In this document: piece after piece, positions 20,719 through 28,965 of the stretch
Numbering within the stretch: the stretch's first letter is position 1
Layout of the letters: each line of letters opens with the position of its first letter
NCBI RefSeq assembly: GCF_004791585.1
Contig: NZ_SRUU01000004.1
Location: 62,001 to 126,000, forward strand
DNA from: Mesorhizobium sp. M1C.F.Ca.ET.210.01.1.1
GTDB lineage: Bacteria; Pseudomonadota; Alphaproteobacteria; Rhizobiales; Rhizobiaceae
Length of the DNA stretch: 64,000 nucleotides
Direction of reading: 5' to 3'
Notes under the pieces: model-generated
The model's input: the letters and a program-made list of their open reading frames with translations, nothing else
Database searches by the model: none
What the model was told of the DNA's origin: nothing
Program-made: the position numbers and the translations under genes

Positions 20719-20753
20719 CGTTCGTTCCTGGACTCTAGCAATCGGAGGAGAAA

Positions 20754-22562
20754 ATGCTCGAGAGGACACCCACCACCAAGGCGCAGGCGCTGCTCGACAA
20801 GTTCGGCAAGGCGCTGGAAGCCGGCGACATCGACGCCGCCGTCAACTGCTTCCAGGCCGACTGCTACTGGCGCGACCTCGTCACCTTCACCTGGAACCTG
20901 AAAACGATGGAGGGCCGCGACCAGATCCGTGACATGCTGCAGGCGACGCTGGCCAATACCAAACCGACCGGCTGGACGGTGGCCAAAGGCGAGGAGGCGA
21001 CAGAGGACGGCGGCATCACCACGGCCTGGATCACGTTCGAGACCGGCGTGGCGCGCGGTTTTGGCCTCGTGCGTTTCAAGGGCGACCTGATCTGGACGCT
21101 GCTGACCACCATCGCCGAGTTGAAAGGCCACGAGGAGAAGGCCGGCTTCACCCGCCCGCTCGGCGCCAAGCATGGCCACGGCAAGGGCCGCAAGACATGG
21201 CGCGAGGAGCGCGACGACGAGATCGCCGAGCTCGGCCACAGCAAGCAGCCCTATGTCGTCATCATCGGCGGCGGCCAGGGCGGAATTGCCCTTGGCGCAA
21301 GGCTGAAGCAGCTCGGCGTGCCGACCATCATCGTCGAGAAGAACGCCCGTCCGGGCGATTCCTGGCGCAAGCGCTACAAGTCGCTCTGCCTGCATGATCC
21401 GGTCTGGTACGATCACCTGCCCTATATCGATTTTCCAAAAAACTGGCCGGTCTTCGCGCCGAAGGACAAGATCGGCGACTGGCTGGAAATGTACACCAAA
21501 GTGATGGAGCTGAATTACTGGAGTTCCACCACCGCGAAATCCGCCACATACGACGAGAATGCCAAGGAATGGACCGTCGTCGTGGAGCGCGACGGCAAGG
21601 AAATCGTGCTGAAGCCGAAGCAGCTTGTGCTGGCGACCGGCATGTCCGGCAAGGCGAACTGGCCGAAATACAAGGGCCAGGACGTCTTCAAGGGCGAGCA
21701 GCAGCATTCCTCGACCCATCCCGGCCCGGACAAATACCGCGGCAAGAAGGTTGTCGTCATCGGCTCCAACAACTCGGCCCACGATATCTGCGCAGCATTG
21801 TGGGAAGCAGGCGCCGACGTGACCATGGTGCAGCGCTCGTCGACGCATATCGTCAAGTCCGACACGCTGATGGATATCGGCCTCGGCGCCCTCTATTCGG
21901 AGCAGGCGGTCGAGAACGGCATGACAACGCGCAAGGCGGACATGATCTTCGCTTCGCTCCCCTACCGCATCCTGCACGAATTCCAGATTCCGCTTTACCA
22001 GCAGATGAAGGAGCGCGACGCGAAATTCTACGAGGACCTGGAAAAAGCCGGCTTCATGCTCGACTGGGGCGATGACGGATCTGGTCTGTTCATGAAGTAC
22101 CTGCGCCGCGGCTCCGGCTATTATATCGATGTCGGCGCCTGCGACCTCGTCATAGACGGCTCGATCAAGCTCAAGAGCGGCCCTGGCGCCGCGGTGCAGG
22201 AACTCACCGAAACCGGCGTGAAATTCGTCGACGGCACCGAACTGCCGGCCGACCTGGTGATCTATGCCACCGGCTACGGCTCGATGAACGGATGGGCCGC
22301 GGACCTGATCTCGCAGGAGGTGGCGGACAAGGTCGGCAAGGTCTGGGGCCTCGGCTCCAACACGACCAAGGATCCCGGCCCGTGGGAAGGCGAGCAGCGC
22401 AACATGTGGAAGCCGACCCATCAGGAAGCGCTGTGGTTCCACGGCGGTAACCTGCACCAGTCGCGCCACTATTCGCAGTATCTGTCGCTGCAGCTGAAGG
22501 CCAGGCAGGTCGGCTTGCCGACGCCTGTCTATGGGGTGCAGGAGGTCTACCACAAGGCTTGA
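20754..22562 (+). CDS. FAD/NAD(P)-dependent monooxygenase with N-terminal NTF2-like domain
   Basis: Flavin monooxygenase-like protein of 602 aa. Residues 1-130 look like an NTF2/SnoaL-type fold (KALEAGDIDAAVNCFQADCYWRD). The FAD site IIGGGQGGIALGARLKQLG is at about 170-188, the FMO/BVMO-like fingerprint FKGEQQHSSTHPG follows, then the NADP site VIGSNNSAHDICAAL and ATGYGSM. The substrate is unknown; organisation as a single gene under sigma-54 control, next to an AcoR-like activator with a small-molecule GAF domain, suggests inducible oxidation of a small carbonyl, amine or sulfur compound (inference). A strong RBS GGAGGAG precedes the ATG. An 11-bp hairpin follows the stop. Confidence 0.9.
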   Translation: MLERTPTTKAQALLDKFGKALEAGDIDAAVNCFQADCYWRDLVTFTWNLKTMEGRDQIRDMLQATLANTKPTGWTVAKGEEATEDGGITTAWITFETGVARGFGLVRFKGDLIWTLLTTIAELKGHEEKAGFTRPLGAKHGHGKGRKTWREERDDEIAELGHSKQPYVVIIGGGQGGIALGARLKQLGVPTIIVEKNARPGDSWRKRYKSLCLHDPVWYDHLPYIDFPKNWPVFAPKDKIGDWLEMYTKVMELNYWSSTTAKSATYDENAKEWTVVVERDGKEIVLKPKQLVLATGMSGKANWPKYKGQDVFKGEQQHSSTHPGPDKYRGKKVVVIGSNNSAHDICAALWEAGADVTMVQRSSTHIVKSDTLMDIGLGALYSEQAVENGMTTRKADMIFASLPYRILHEFQIPLYQQMKERDAKFYEDLEKAGFMLDWGDDGSGLFMKYLRRGSGYYIDVGACDLVIDGSIKLKSGPGAAVQELTETGVKFVDGTELPADLVIYATGYGSMNGWAADLISQEVADKVGKVWGLGSNTTKDPGPWEGEQRNMWKPTHQEALWFHGGNLHQSRHYSQYLSLQLKARQVGLPTPVYGVQEVYHKA

Positions 22563-22580
22563 GGCCGGACGCTAATCCAC

Positions 22581-22612
22581 AGGATGGAAGCTTGGCCGCG
22601 GGCTTCCATCCT
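22581..22612 (+). terminator. Hairpin after the monooxygenase gene
   Basis: Perfect 11-bp stem AGGATGGAAGC with GCTTCCATCCT and a 10-nt loop, 19 bp after the stop. There is no long T-run, so efficiency as an intrinsic terminator is uncertain; it also lies before the stop of the convergent GNAT gene. Confidence 0.6.
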
Positions 22613-22641
22613 CCTTGAGCCTCGAGCAGACCCTTCATGGG

Positions 22642-23169
22642 CTATCGGTCTTCCCCTATCCGTTTCCAGTAGATGAGCGTGCCGGTCAGCCCACCATGCG
22701 GCTTGAGTGCGTAGTCGGGAATCTCGCCGGTCAGCGTGAAGCCGAGTTTCTCGTAGAGGCCGGCCGCGCCCTCTTCGCTTGCGGTGTCCAGAACCAGCAG
22801 GGTGCGCCCCTTCTCGACCGCCAGATCCTCGGCGTCTCGCATCAGCCGCGTCGCGATGCCTTTGCCGCGATGGTCGAGGCGGGTCATCAGCTTGGCGATC
22901 TCGGCACGGTGCGGCTGGTTGGGCGGGCAATCGAGAAGCAGCGTGACGGTGCCGACAAGCGTCTCGCCATCCCATGCGCCAAGCACCGCCCTTTCGCCGC
23001 GCGCGGCGGCGGCCAGCGATTTGCGCCAGAACTCATGGGCCGCATCGGCCGACAGCGGATGCATGAAGCTCACCGATCCGCCGGCGGCGACCGTCTCGAT
23101 TAGCAGGTCGGTCAGCATCCCGCTGGTTTTCGCGTCATAGTGCAACGTCCTGATTTCAAGGCAGTTCAT
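22642..23169 (-). CDS. GNAT-family N-acetyltransferase
   Basis: Acetyl-CoA-dependent transferase of 175 aa. The acetyl-CoA binding motif A reads LMTRLDHRGKGIATRLM (with RGKGIA as the Q/RxxGxG/A element), followed by LLVLDTASEEGAAGLYEKLGF, the usual motif B region. The acceptor is unknown. It is the last gene of a compact three-gene run with the small protein at 23200-23508 (30-bp gap) and the XRE-cupin regulator, so the three are probably cotranscribed. Confidence 0.88.
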   Translation of the reverse strand: MNCLEIRTLHYDAKTSGMLTDLLIETVAAGGSVSFMHPLSADAAHEFWRKSLAAAARGERAVLGAWDGETLVGTVTLLLDCPPNQPHRAEIAKLMTRLDHRGKGIATRLMRDAEDLAVEKGRTLLVLDTASEEGAAGLYEKLGFTLTGEIPDYALKPHGGLTGTLIYWKRIGEDR

Positions 23170-23199
23170 GTCGGTGCTCCAGGAAACGAGGTGTCGCGG

Positions 23200-23508
23200 T
23201 CATTTGAAATGACGGCTCCGCCTTCGGCGGCGCGCCCGGCGGATTTCCGCGATGCGCTCGGCGTCGTCCTCGCTGAGGTGGCGCCCGCGCTCCAGGATCT
23301 CGAGCGTGTACTCCTCATAGGTGAGGCCGAGCCGCTTGGCCCTTTCCAGCCGCATCAGCATGACGCCGTGGCTCGGCGCCTTCCAGGCTTTGTCGTGGGC
23401 TTCGCGCCAGGCGAGGAAGATATAGGCGTCGCCCTTGCCCCAGGGCGGCCCTTCGTAGTCATCGAGAGGCGGCCCGCCATTGTGCGAGCGTCTCAGTCGG
23501 CGCGCCAT
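23200..23508 (-). CDS. Conserved small hypothetical protein
   Basis: 102 aa from the ATG giving MARRLRRSHNGGPPLDDY. I do not recognise a named domain. The sequence has a Gly/Pro-rich N-terminus (NGGPPLDDYEGPPWGKGD), a central aromatic helix (AYIFLAWREAHDKAWKAP) and a very basic end (RRARRRRRSRHFK). The first 25 residues resemble short Arg-rich proteins common in rhizobial genomes, possibly nucleic-acid binding (inference). The longer frame upstream overlaps the XRE-cupin gene and is not used. Only 4 bp separate it from that gene, indicating cotranscription. Confidence 0.7.
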   Translation of the reverse strand: MARRLRRSHNGGPPLDDYEGPPWGKGDAYIFLAWREAHDKAWKAPSHGVMLMRLERAKRLGLTYEEYTLEILERGRHLSEDDAERIAEIRRARRRRRSRHFK

Positions 23509-23512
23509 GCGA

Positions 23513-24079
23513 TCAGCCCCGGACCAGCGCCACCAGATAGTCGGCGGCTTCCGGTCCCGGGGCGTGGAACGTGCAGTCCGACGGTGCGCCGAGCGCCAGG
23601 CAGTCGCCGGGCTCCAGCCTGTGCACGACATCGCCTTCGGTGAAGTCGAGGCGGCCGTCGATAAGCCAGATCTGCTGCTTGATGAAAGCGTAGGACGCTG
23701 CCGGAAAGCTCACCTTGGCGCCTGCCGGCAAACTGACCCGGATCAGCTCGAGCGGCATCTGCGAAGCCGGCGACAGGTGCCGTCTGACATAGCCGGTGGC
23801 GGGATCCCGCCAGACCGGCTGCTCGTCCTTGCGGGAGACGCCGCCGCCCTGCATTTCGGCGCGGGCAATCAGCGTCGAGAGCGTCATGCCGAAAGCGGAC
23901 GCAACGCGCACCAGGAGCGCCGCGGTCGGGCTTGTCATGCCGCGCTCCATGGCGCTCAGCATCGCCTTGGACACATCCGACCGCTCGGCCAGCTCGGCTA
24001 GCGACCATCCTCGCAAATCCCGCTCGGAGCGTATCCGTCTGCCGATTGTGGATGTGATGTCATTCGATATATCGTCCAT
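23513..24079 (-). CDS. XRE-family regulator with C-terminal cupin domain
   Basis: 188 aa from the ATG giving MDDISNDITSTIGRRIRSER. The N-terminal helix-turn-helix is LRGWSLAELAERSDVSKAML (residues 21-40) with SAMERGMTSPTAALLVRVA. The C-terminal half is a small cupin (RVSLPAGAKVSF, HRLEPGDCLALG), the usual ligand-binding domain in regulators of amine, amino acid or sulfur metabolism. A TTG eight codons upstream is an alternative start. A 34-bp inverted repeat spans the start codon and suggests tight self-repression. First gene of the XRE-cupin / small protein / GNAT run. Confidence 0.9.
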   Translation of the reverse strand: MDDISNDITSTIGRRIRSERDLRGWSLAELAERSDVSKAMLSAMERGMTSPTAALLVRVASAFGMTLSTLIARAEMQGGGVSRKDEQPVWRDPATGYVRRHLSPASQMPLELIRVSLPAGAKVSFPAASYAFIKQQIWLIDGRLDFTEGDVVHRLEPGDCLALGAPSDCTFHAPGPEAADYLVALVRG

Positions 24080-24096
24080 TCGTCCAATATATCGAA
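24063..24096. promoter_or_regulatory. Candidate autoregulatory operator over the XRE-cupin start codon
   Basis: Perfect 10-bp inverted repeat TTCGATATAT (24063-24072) and ATATATCGAA (24087-24096), spacer 14 bp with the direct repeat CGTCCA. The ATG of the XRE-cupin gene (24079-24077) lies inside the spacer, so binding would block the start region. The AT-rich arms stand out from the GC-rich surroundings. Confidence 0.6.
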
Positions 24097-24230
24097 ATTC
24101 CAAGGGAACGGAAGAGGCTATTCGATCGAATTTTCGCGACTGCCTTAACAGGCCCTACACCATCAGGCCTCACGCGACCTTAACCCCGATTGGATAGGTT
24201 TGACCTCGAGGGGAATGGGACAGGTCACCG

Positions 24231-26060
24231 ATGTTTGTTGAACGCGAAGCCTCCGTTGGGGAACCCACCTCGCAGGAGCGCCGCAACGCCCAACAGAGCG
24301 ACAAGCGCATTCTGGGCAACGTCGTGCAGTGCGACGGTGCGCGTGCCACAATCAGCGCCTATGCCGAGGACACCGAAGGCACGGTCACCGGTCTGTGGAC
24401 CGTCGGCAAGATGATTTCCATCAACCTTGGCGCAACGCGCACCGTCGGCCTTGTCTATGCGATCGGCAAGTCTGACCGCGTCTGGAGCAATGAGGGCCAG
24501 AACGCAATCGAGGTCAGCATCGAACTGATCGGCGAGGTTCGCGACGGCGCCGAACCCGGCGCCAAGCCGGTCTTCGACCGCGGCATCACCACCTATCCGC
24601 ATATCGGCGCCATTGCCCACCGCATCCGCAGCCGTGACCTGCAGGCCGTCTACGACCTGGCCGGCCGGCATGCGATCACCATCGGTACGCTGTCCCAGGA
24701 CGAGGCAATCGATGCCAACATCGCCATAGACGACACGCTGGCGCGCCATTTTGCCATTGTCGGCACGACCGGCGTCGGCAAGTCCACGGCTGTGTCGCTG
24801 CTTTTGCGCAAGTCGATCGAGGCGCGACCGGATCTGCGCGTGCTGATCCTCGACCCGCACAACGAGTTTGCCGCCTCACTTCCGGAATATTGCGTGAAGG
24901 TCGATTCCAAGACGCTCGACCTGCCGTTCTGGATGTTCAGGCTGGAGGAATTCGCCGAGGTCCTGTTTCGCGGACGCGAGACCGTGCCGGAGGAGGTCGA
25001 CGTCCTGCGCGACCTCATCCCGGCCGCCAAGAACCTCTACCGCAACCCCAGTTCCGGCAGCTACATCAGGCGCGGCAGCGATGCGCTGACGGCGGACACG
25101 CCGGTGCCTTACCGCATCGCCGATCTCCTCAAGCAGATCGACGAGCGGATGGGCCTCCTGGAAAGCAAGAACGACCGGCCGACGCTCAAGTCGCTGAGGA
25201 CGCGTATCGAGTCGGCCGCGGCCGACCCGCGCTACCGCTTCATGTTCAATTCGCGGCTGATCGAGGACACCATCCACGAGACGATCGGCAACATCTTCCG
25301 CGTGCCGAACCACGGGCGTCCGGTGACCTGTTTCGAGATGGCGGGCATGCCCTCCGAGGTGGTCAATTCGGTCTGCTCGGTGCTGGCGCGTCTCGCCTTC
25401 GACCTTGCGCTTTGGAGCGAGGGCCGGCTGCGGTTGCTCTTGTTGTGCGAGGAAGCCCACCGCTACATGCCGGCCGATCCGCGCCTCGGCTTCGCGCCGA
25501 CCAGGCACGCCCTGTCGCGCATTGCCAAGGAAGGCCGCAAATATGGCTGCTACCTCGGCGTCATCACCCAGCGTCCGGGCGAGCTCGATCCGACCATCCT
25601 GTCGCAATGCTCGACCTTCTTCGCCATGCGGCTCGCCAACGAGCAGGACCAGGCAATCATCCGCTCAGCGATCGCCGATTCCTCGGCCTCGACGCTGGCT
25701 TTCCTGTCCTCAATGGGCCAGCGCGAAGCAATCGCCTTCGGCGAAGGCGTGGCGACGACCATGCGGCTCAAATTCGAGAAACTGTCCCGCGAACTCATCC
25801 CTGGAACGGCCAAGCGCGAGCAGACCTTGCCCGCGGAAGCCGGCGATGATGTCGACCTCGCGGGAATTGTCGAACGGCTGCGCAATGTGCCGAAGCCGCA
25901 GCAGGCGATGGCCTTTGCCGAGGTGGTGGATTCCGCCCGTCAGGCCGGCGATCCGGACTATCGCAAGCCGCCCGCGCCGCGCGCACAGCCGGACGATGAT
26001 TTCGACCTGCGCTACGGCCTGAAGCCCTCGACCTTCGGCATGCGCCAGCAGAACGATTGA
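24231..26060 (+). CDS. HerA-like (DUF87/FtsK-HerA superfamily) ATPase
   Basis: Hexameric translocase-type ATPase of 609 aa. A beta-barrel HAS-like domain at the N-terminus (GNVVQCDGARATISAYAED) is followed by Walker A VGTTGVGKSTAVSLLLRK near residue 178, LILDPHNEFAASL, and Walker B LLLLCEEAHRYMPAD near 402 with ITQRPGELDPTILSQCSTFF. This is the HerA helicase core. HerA normally works with the NurA nuclease in archaea, or with SIR2 or DUF4297 partners in bacterial defence; none is adjacent here, so this appears to be a stand-alone rhizobial HerA of unknown role. The only neighbours are a regulator operon and a diguanylate cyclase. Confidence 0.9.
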   Translation: MFVEREASVGEPTSQERRNAQQSDKRILGNVVQCDGARATISAYAEDTEGTVTGLWTVGKMISINLGATRTVGLVYAIGKSDRVWSNEGQNAIEVSIELIGEVRDGAEPGAKPVFDRGITTYPHIGAIAHRIRSRDLQAVYDLAGRHAITIGTLSQDEAIDANIAIDDTLARHFAIVGTTGVGKSTAVSLLLRKSIEARPDLRVLILDPHNEFAASLPEYCVKVDSKTLDLPFWMFRLEEFAEVLFRGRETVPEEVDVLRDLIPAAKNLYRNPSSGSYIRRGSDALTADTPVPYRIADLLKQIDERMGLLESKNDRPTLKSLRTRIESAAADPRYRFMFNSRLIEDTIHETIGNIFRVPNHGRPVTCFEMAGMPSEVVNSVCSVLARLAFDLALWSEGRLRLLLLCEEAHRYMPADPRLGFAPTRHALSRIAKEGRKYGCYLGVITQRPGELDPTILSQCSTFFAMRLANEQDQAIIRSAIADSSASTLAFLSSMGQREAIAFGEGVATTMRLKFEKLSRELIPGTAKREQTLPAEAGDDVDLAGIVERLRNVPKPQQAMAFAEVVDSARQAGDPDYRKPPAPRAQPDDDFDLRYGLKPSTFGMRQQND

Positions 26061-26119
26061 TCGGTCGACGGCGAAGGCACTGGCAAATTCCGAAAGGGAC
26101 TTCATCAGGCCGGATTGAA

Positions 26120-26200
26120 TGGCGTGGCTTTCGAGAACCGGAGCGGAGCGGACATTCAGTCCGCGAGCACCGGAAGCGCAGAAAGAGGCTTCAGGCGGCC
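26120..26200. repeat. Hairpin-containing intergenic element (possible repeat or sRNA)
   Basis: In the 166-bp gap between the HerA gene and the diguanylate cyclase the sequence GAGAACCGGAGCGGAGCGGAC leads into a 6-bp stem GCGGAC-ATTCA-GTCCGC (26148-26164) and then GAGCACCGGAAGCGCAG. Its repeated CCGG and GCGGA/GCACCGG parts resemble intergenic repeats known in rhizobia, by recall only. No gene is visible. Confidence 0.35.
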
Positions 26201-26226
26201 AGCATCACGAATTTGATGACGGAATT

Positions 26227-27018
26227 TTAGGCGCAGACCCGGTTGCGGCCCTGCTTCTTCGCCTCGTAGAGCTGCCGATCCGCACGGCGGTAGAAGTCCT
26301 CCGCGCTCTCCTTGCGGTCCCAGACGGCAAGGCCGACGCTGGTGGTGACCTTCAGCCGCACATTGCCCGAGAGGATGGACAAGTTGGCGATCGCCTTGCG
26401 GATGCGCTCAGCGAACCGGGCGAGCAGTTCTGCATCCATGTTGGGCGTGACCACGGCAAATTCCTCGCCGCCGAGCCGCGCTACCACGTCGTGATAGCGC
26501 GTCATGCCCCGCACGCATTGCGCGACGGCGCGCAGGACTTCATCGCCGACGTCGTGACCATGCGTGTCGTTGACCTGCTTGAAATGATCGAGGTCGAGGA
26601 TCATCAGCCCCACCGGCTTGTCGATGCGGCCGAACTCTTCGAGATACTCCCGCAGCGCGTCGTCGAAATAGCGGCGGTTCTGCATGCCGGTCAGGCCATC
26701 GGTGAGCGCCGCTTGCTCGAGCGTTTGTGAGCGGGCGCTCAGCGAAACCGTCATGGCGCGCAGCTTGCCCTCTTCCCTCACCTGTCCGCGGATCAGCGGG
26801 TAGATGAAGAAGGTCCCGAAGAACAAGGCGGCGGCCAGCAGCGCGCCGGTCACGAACAGCAATTTGTTGAGATAGACGATTCTTTCGAGACGCGACGCGG
26901 TGTCGACATCGGTCGCAATGTCCTGCAACTGGCCATAGGCGTGGAAGGTCACCAGGCCGGCGGCCAGGATCACGAAGATGAAGACAAAGAATGCGGATTC
27001 CGCCTTGTGAAAACGCAT
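26227..27018 (-). CDS. Membrane-anchored diguanylate cyclase (GGDEF)
   Basis: Synthesises c-di-GMP from two GTP. 263 aa with two membrane segments (about 9-28 FFVFIFVILAAGLVTFHAYG and 54-76) and a GGDEF domain of about 160 residues. The catalytic loop is GGEEF at 183-187 (RLGGEEFAVV), so it is an active-type signature. RxxD (RYHD at 174-177) stands exactly five residues before the loop, which is the position of the inhibitory I-site; product feedback is therefore likely. The short periplasmic loop between the membrane helices has no recognised sensor fold. Confidence 0.93.
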   Translation of the reverse strand: MRFHKAESAFFVFIFVILAAGLVTFHAYGQLQDIATDVDTASRLERIVYLNKLLFVTGALLAAALFFGTFFIYPLIRGQVREEGKLRAMTVSLSARSQTLEQAALTDGLTGMQNRRYFDDALREYLEEFGRIDKPVGLMILDLDHFKQVNDTHGHDVGDEVLRAVAQCVRGMTRYHDVVARLGGEEFAVVTPNMDAELLARFAERIRKAIANLSILSGNVRLKVTTSVGLAVWDRKESAEDFYRRADRQLYEAKKQGRNRVCA

Positions 27019-27143
27019 AACTCCCCGCGGGATTGCGACCCATCATCGTTATGGCATGCGCGGCCTTACGGACCGTTAACCCGAGCAACCGTGACGAGAA
27101 GCCGCGTTCGCTTCTTTAAGCCGCTGATTGAATTAGCAATCCG

Positions 27144-28043
27144 TCAATCCAAGAATGGCAGGCCATCGCCTGGGCGGAGCCTTTTCCACTCCGGTCCCAG
27201 TTGGTGCCTGAACCAGGTCGCTTGCCGCTTGGCATATTGGCGCGTGGCGATCTTGGCGCGCTCGATCGCTTCGGGGAAGCTGATTTGCCCGGCCAAGGCA
27301 GCCTGCAGCTCGCGCACGCCGATCGCTTTCATCGCCGGAAGGTCCGGAGCGAGGCCGAGCGCCATCAACTGTTTGACCTCGTCGAGCGCACCTTTGTCGA
27401 GCATCTGGTCGAACCGCGCCTCGATGCGCGCGACGAGCTCGCCGCGATCCGGCTCGATCACCAGGAAGCGTGCGCTGTCGCGGTCGATCAGCGGCTGGCC
27501 GCGCGCCGACTGCCAATCGAGGATCGACCGTCCCGACGCGTCGAGCACCTCGAGCGCCCGAACGATGCGCTGGCCGTCGGTTGGCCTGAGCTGCATGGCG
27601 ACGGCCGAGTCCTCACGCATCAGGATCCGATGCAGCCGTTCCGCGCCTTGTTCCTTGAGCTCGTAACGCCAGCGCTCGCGCACCGATGGCGCGATGTCGG
27701 GCATGTCCGAGATGCCTTCGGCCAGGGCGCGGAAATAGAGCCCGGTGCCGCCGACGAAGACGGCCGGCCGCCCCGATAAAACGCCTTCCTCGATCAGCCG
27801 GGTGACGTCGCGCAACCAGGCGCCAGTGGAGTAGGCCGTCGAAGGATGCACATGGCCGTAGAGGAAATGCGGCACGCGCGCCATTTCGTCAGCGCTTGGG
27901 CGCGCCGTCAGCACGTCGAGCATCGAATAGCCTTGCATGGAATCGGTGTTGACGATGACGCCGCCCAGGCGTTCCGCAAGATCGAGCGCCAGCGCCGACT
28001 TGCCGCTGGCGGTCGGCCCGGCTATCAGGATCGCGTTCTTCAC
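27144..28043 (-). CDS. miaA: tRNA dimethylallyltransferase MiaA
   Basis: Transfers a dimethylallyl group to A37 of tRNAs reading UNN codons. 299 aa from a GTG (VKNAILIAGPTASGKSALAL); an alternative ATG at 28094 adds 17 residues but would overlap the divergent serB start. The P-loop GPTASGKS is at about residues 9-16, with DSMQGYSML, YFRALAEGISDMP, RALEVLDASG and the RQYAKRQATWFR region. It is divergent from serB with only 34 bp between the two starts if GTG is used, so promoters must overlap or one start is wrong. Confidence 0.93.
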   Translation of the reverse strand: MKNAILIAGPTASGKSALALDLAERLGGVIVNTDSMQGYSMLDVLTARPSADEMARVPHFLYGHVHPSTAYSTGAWLRDVTRLIEEGVLSGRPAVFVGGTGLYFRALAEGISDMPDIAPSVRERWRYELKEQGAERLHRILMREDSAVAMQLRPTDGQRIVRALEVLDASGRSILDWQSARGQPLIDRDSARFLVIEPDRGELVARIEARFDQMLDKGALDEVKQLMALGLAPDLPAMKAIGVRELQAALAGQISFPEAIERAKIATRQYAKRQATWFRHQLGPEWKRLRPGDGLPFLD

Positions 28044-28077
28044 GCGGCCCTCGCCCGCCTGTCTGCCGGAATTTTCG

Positions 28078-28965
28078 ATGCCGCTGATCGCCACGCTTGT
28101 TTCCCGTCCTGAAGACCGCGCCGTGTCGGCCTCGCTTGCGAATATGGCTTCGCGGGCGGCCGGCGCAAGCGCCCTTCACTGGCTGGCCGAAGATGTCGCC
28201 TGCGATCTGGTTTTGCCGGAGACACCCGACGTCGGCGAATTGACCGCCAATCTGCGCGCGGCATTGGCCTCCGAACCGGTCGACATCATCGTCCAGCCGG
28301 CCGAAGGCAGGAAGAAGAAGATCCTGCTTGCCGATATGGATTCGACCATGATCGACCAGGAATGCATCGACGAGCTCGCAGACGAAATCGGCGTCAAGGC
28401 GCATGTCGCGGCGATCACGGCGCGATCGATGAATGGCGAGATCGCCTTTGAGCCCGCCCTGCGCGAGCGCGTTGCCTTGCTGAAGGGCCTCGACACGGCA
28501 GTGGTCGACCGCATCATTGCCAATCGCCTGACGCTGGCCGCCGGCGGCCGCGCGCTGGTGCGGACGATGCGCGCCAATGGCGCCTGGACGGCGCTCGTCT
28601 CCGGCGGCTTCGATGTCTTCACCAGCCGCATCGCCGCATTGCTCGGCTTCCAGGAGAACCGCGCCAACCGGCTGATCGAGCAAGGCGGCAGGTTCACCGG
28701 CACGGTGGCCGAACCGATTCTCGGCCGTGCCGCCAAGGCCGAGGCGCTGCTCGACATCGCGGCAAGATTTGGCCTGGCGACGGCCGACGCGATTGCCGTC
28801 GGCGACGGCGCCAACGACCTCGACATGATCCGCCTGGCCGGCACCGGCGTCGCCCTGCATGCCAAGCCCTCGGTGGCGGCGGAGGCCAAGGTCCGCATCG
28901 ACCATGGCGATCTGACGGCGCTGCTCTATCTCCAGGGCTATCGCCAGGAGGAGTTTGCCGGATGA
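28078..28965 (+). CDS. serB: Phosphoserine phosphatase SerB
   Basis: Last step of serine synthesis: phosphoserine to serine. 295 aa from the ATG giving MPLIATLVSRPED; the longer upstream frame is antisense to miaA. HAD-superfamily motif I is DMDSTMIDQE with nucleophile Asp86, motif II is the Ser in LVSGGFDVFTSR, and motif IV reads VGDGANDLDMIRLAGTGVAL. The N-terminal about 80 residues are an ACT-like regulatory extension typical of alphaproteobacterial SerB. Followed by an overlapping GNAT gene (4 bp). Confidence 0.95.
   Translation: MPLIATLVSRPEDRAVSASLANMASRAAGASALHWLAEDVACDLVLPETPDVGELTANLRAALASEPVDIIVQPAEGRKKKILLADMDSTMIDQECIDELADEIGVKAHVAAITARSMNGEIAFEPALRERVALLKGLDTAVVDRIIANRLTLAAGGRALVRTMRANGAWTALVSGGFDVFTSRIAALLGFQENRANRLIEQGGRFTGTVAEPILGRAAKAEALLDIAARFGLATADAIAVGDGANDLDMIRLAGTGVALHAKPSVAAEAKVRIDHGDLTALLYLQGYRQEEFAG

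Noticed and set aside
24231..26060. HerA gene as part of a phage defence system
   Set aside because: No NurA, SIR2, DUF4297 or other effector is adjacent; neighbours are a regulator operon and a c-di-GMP enzyme.
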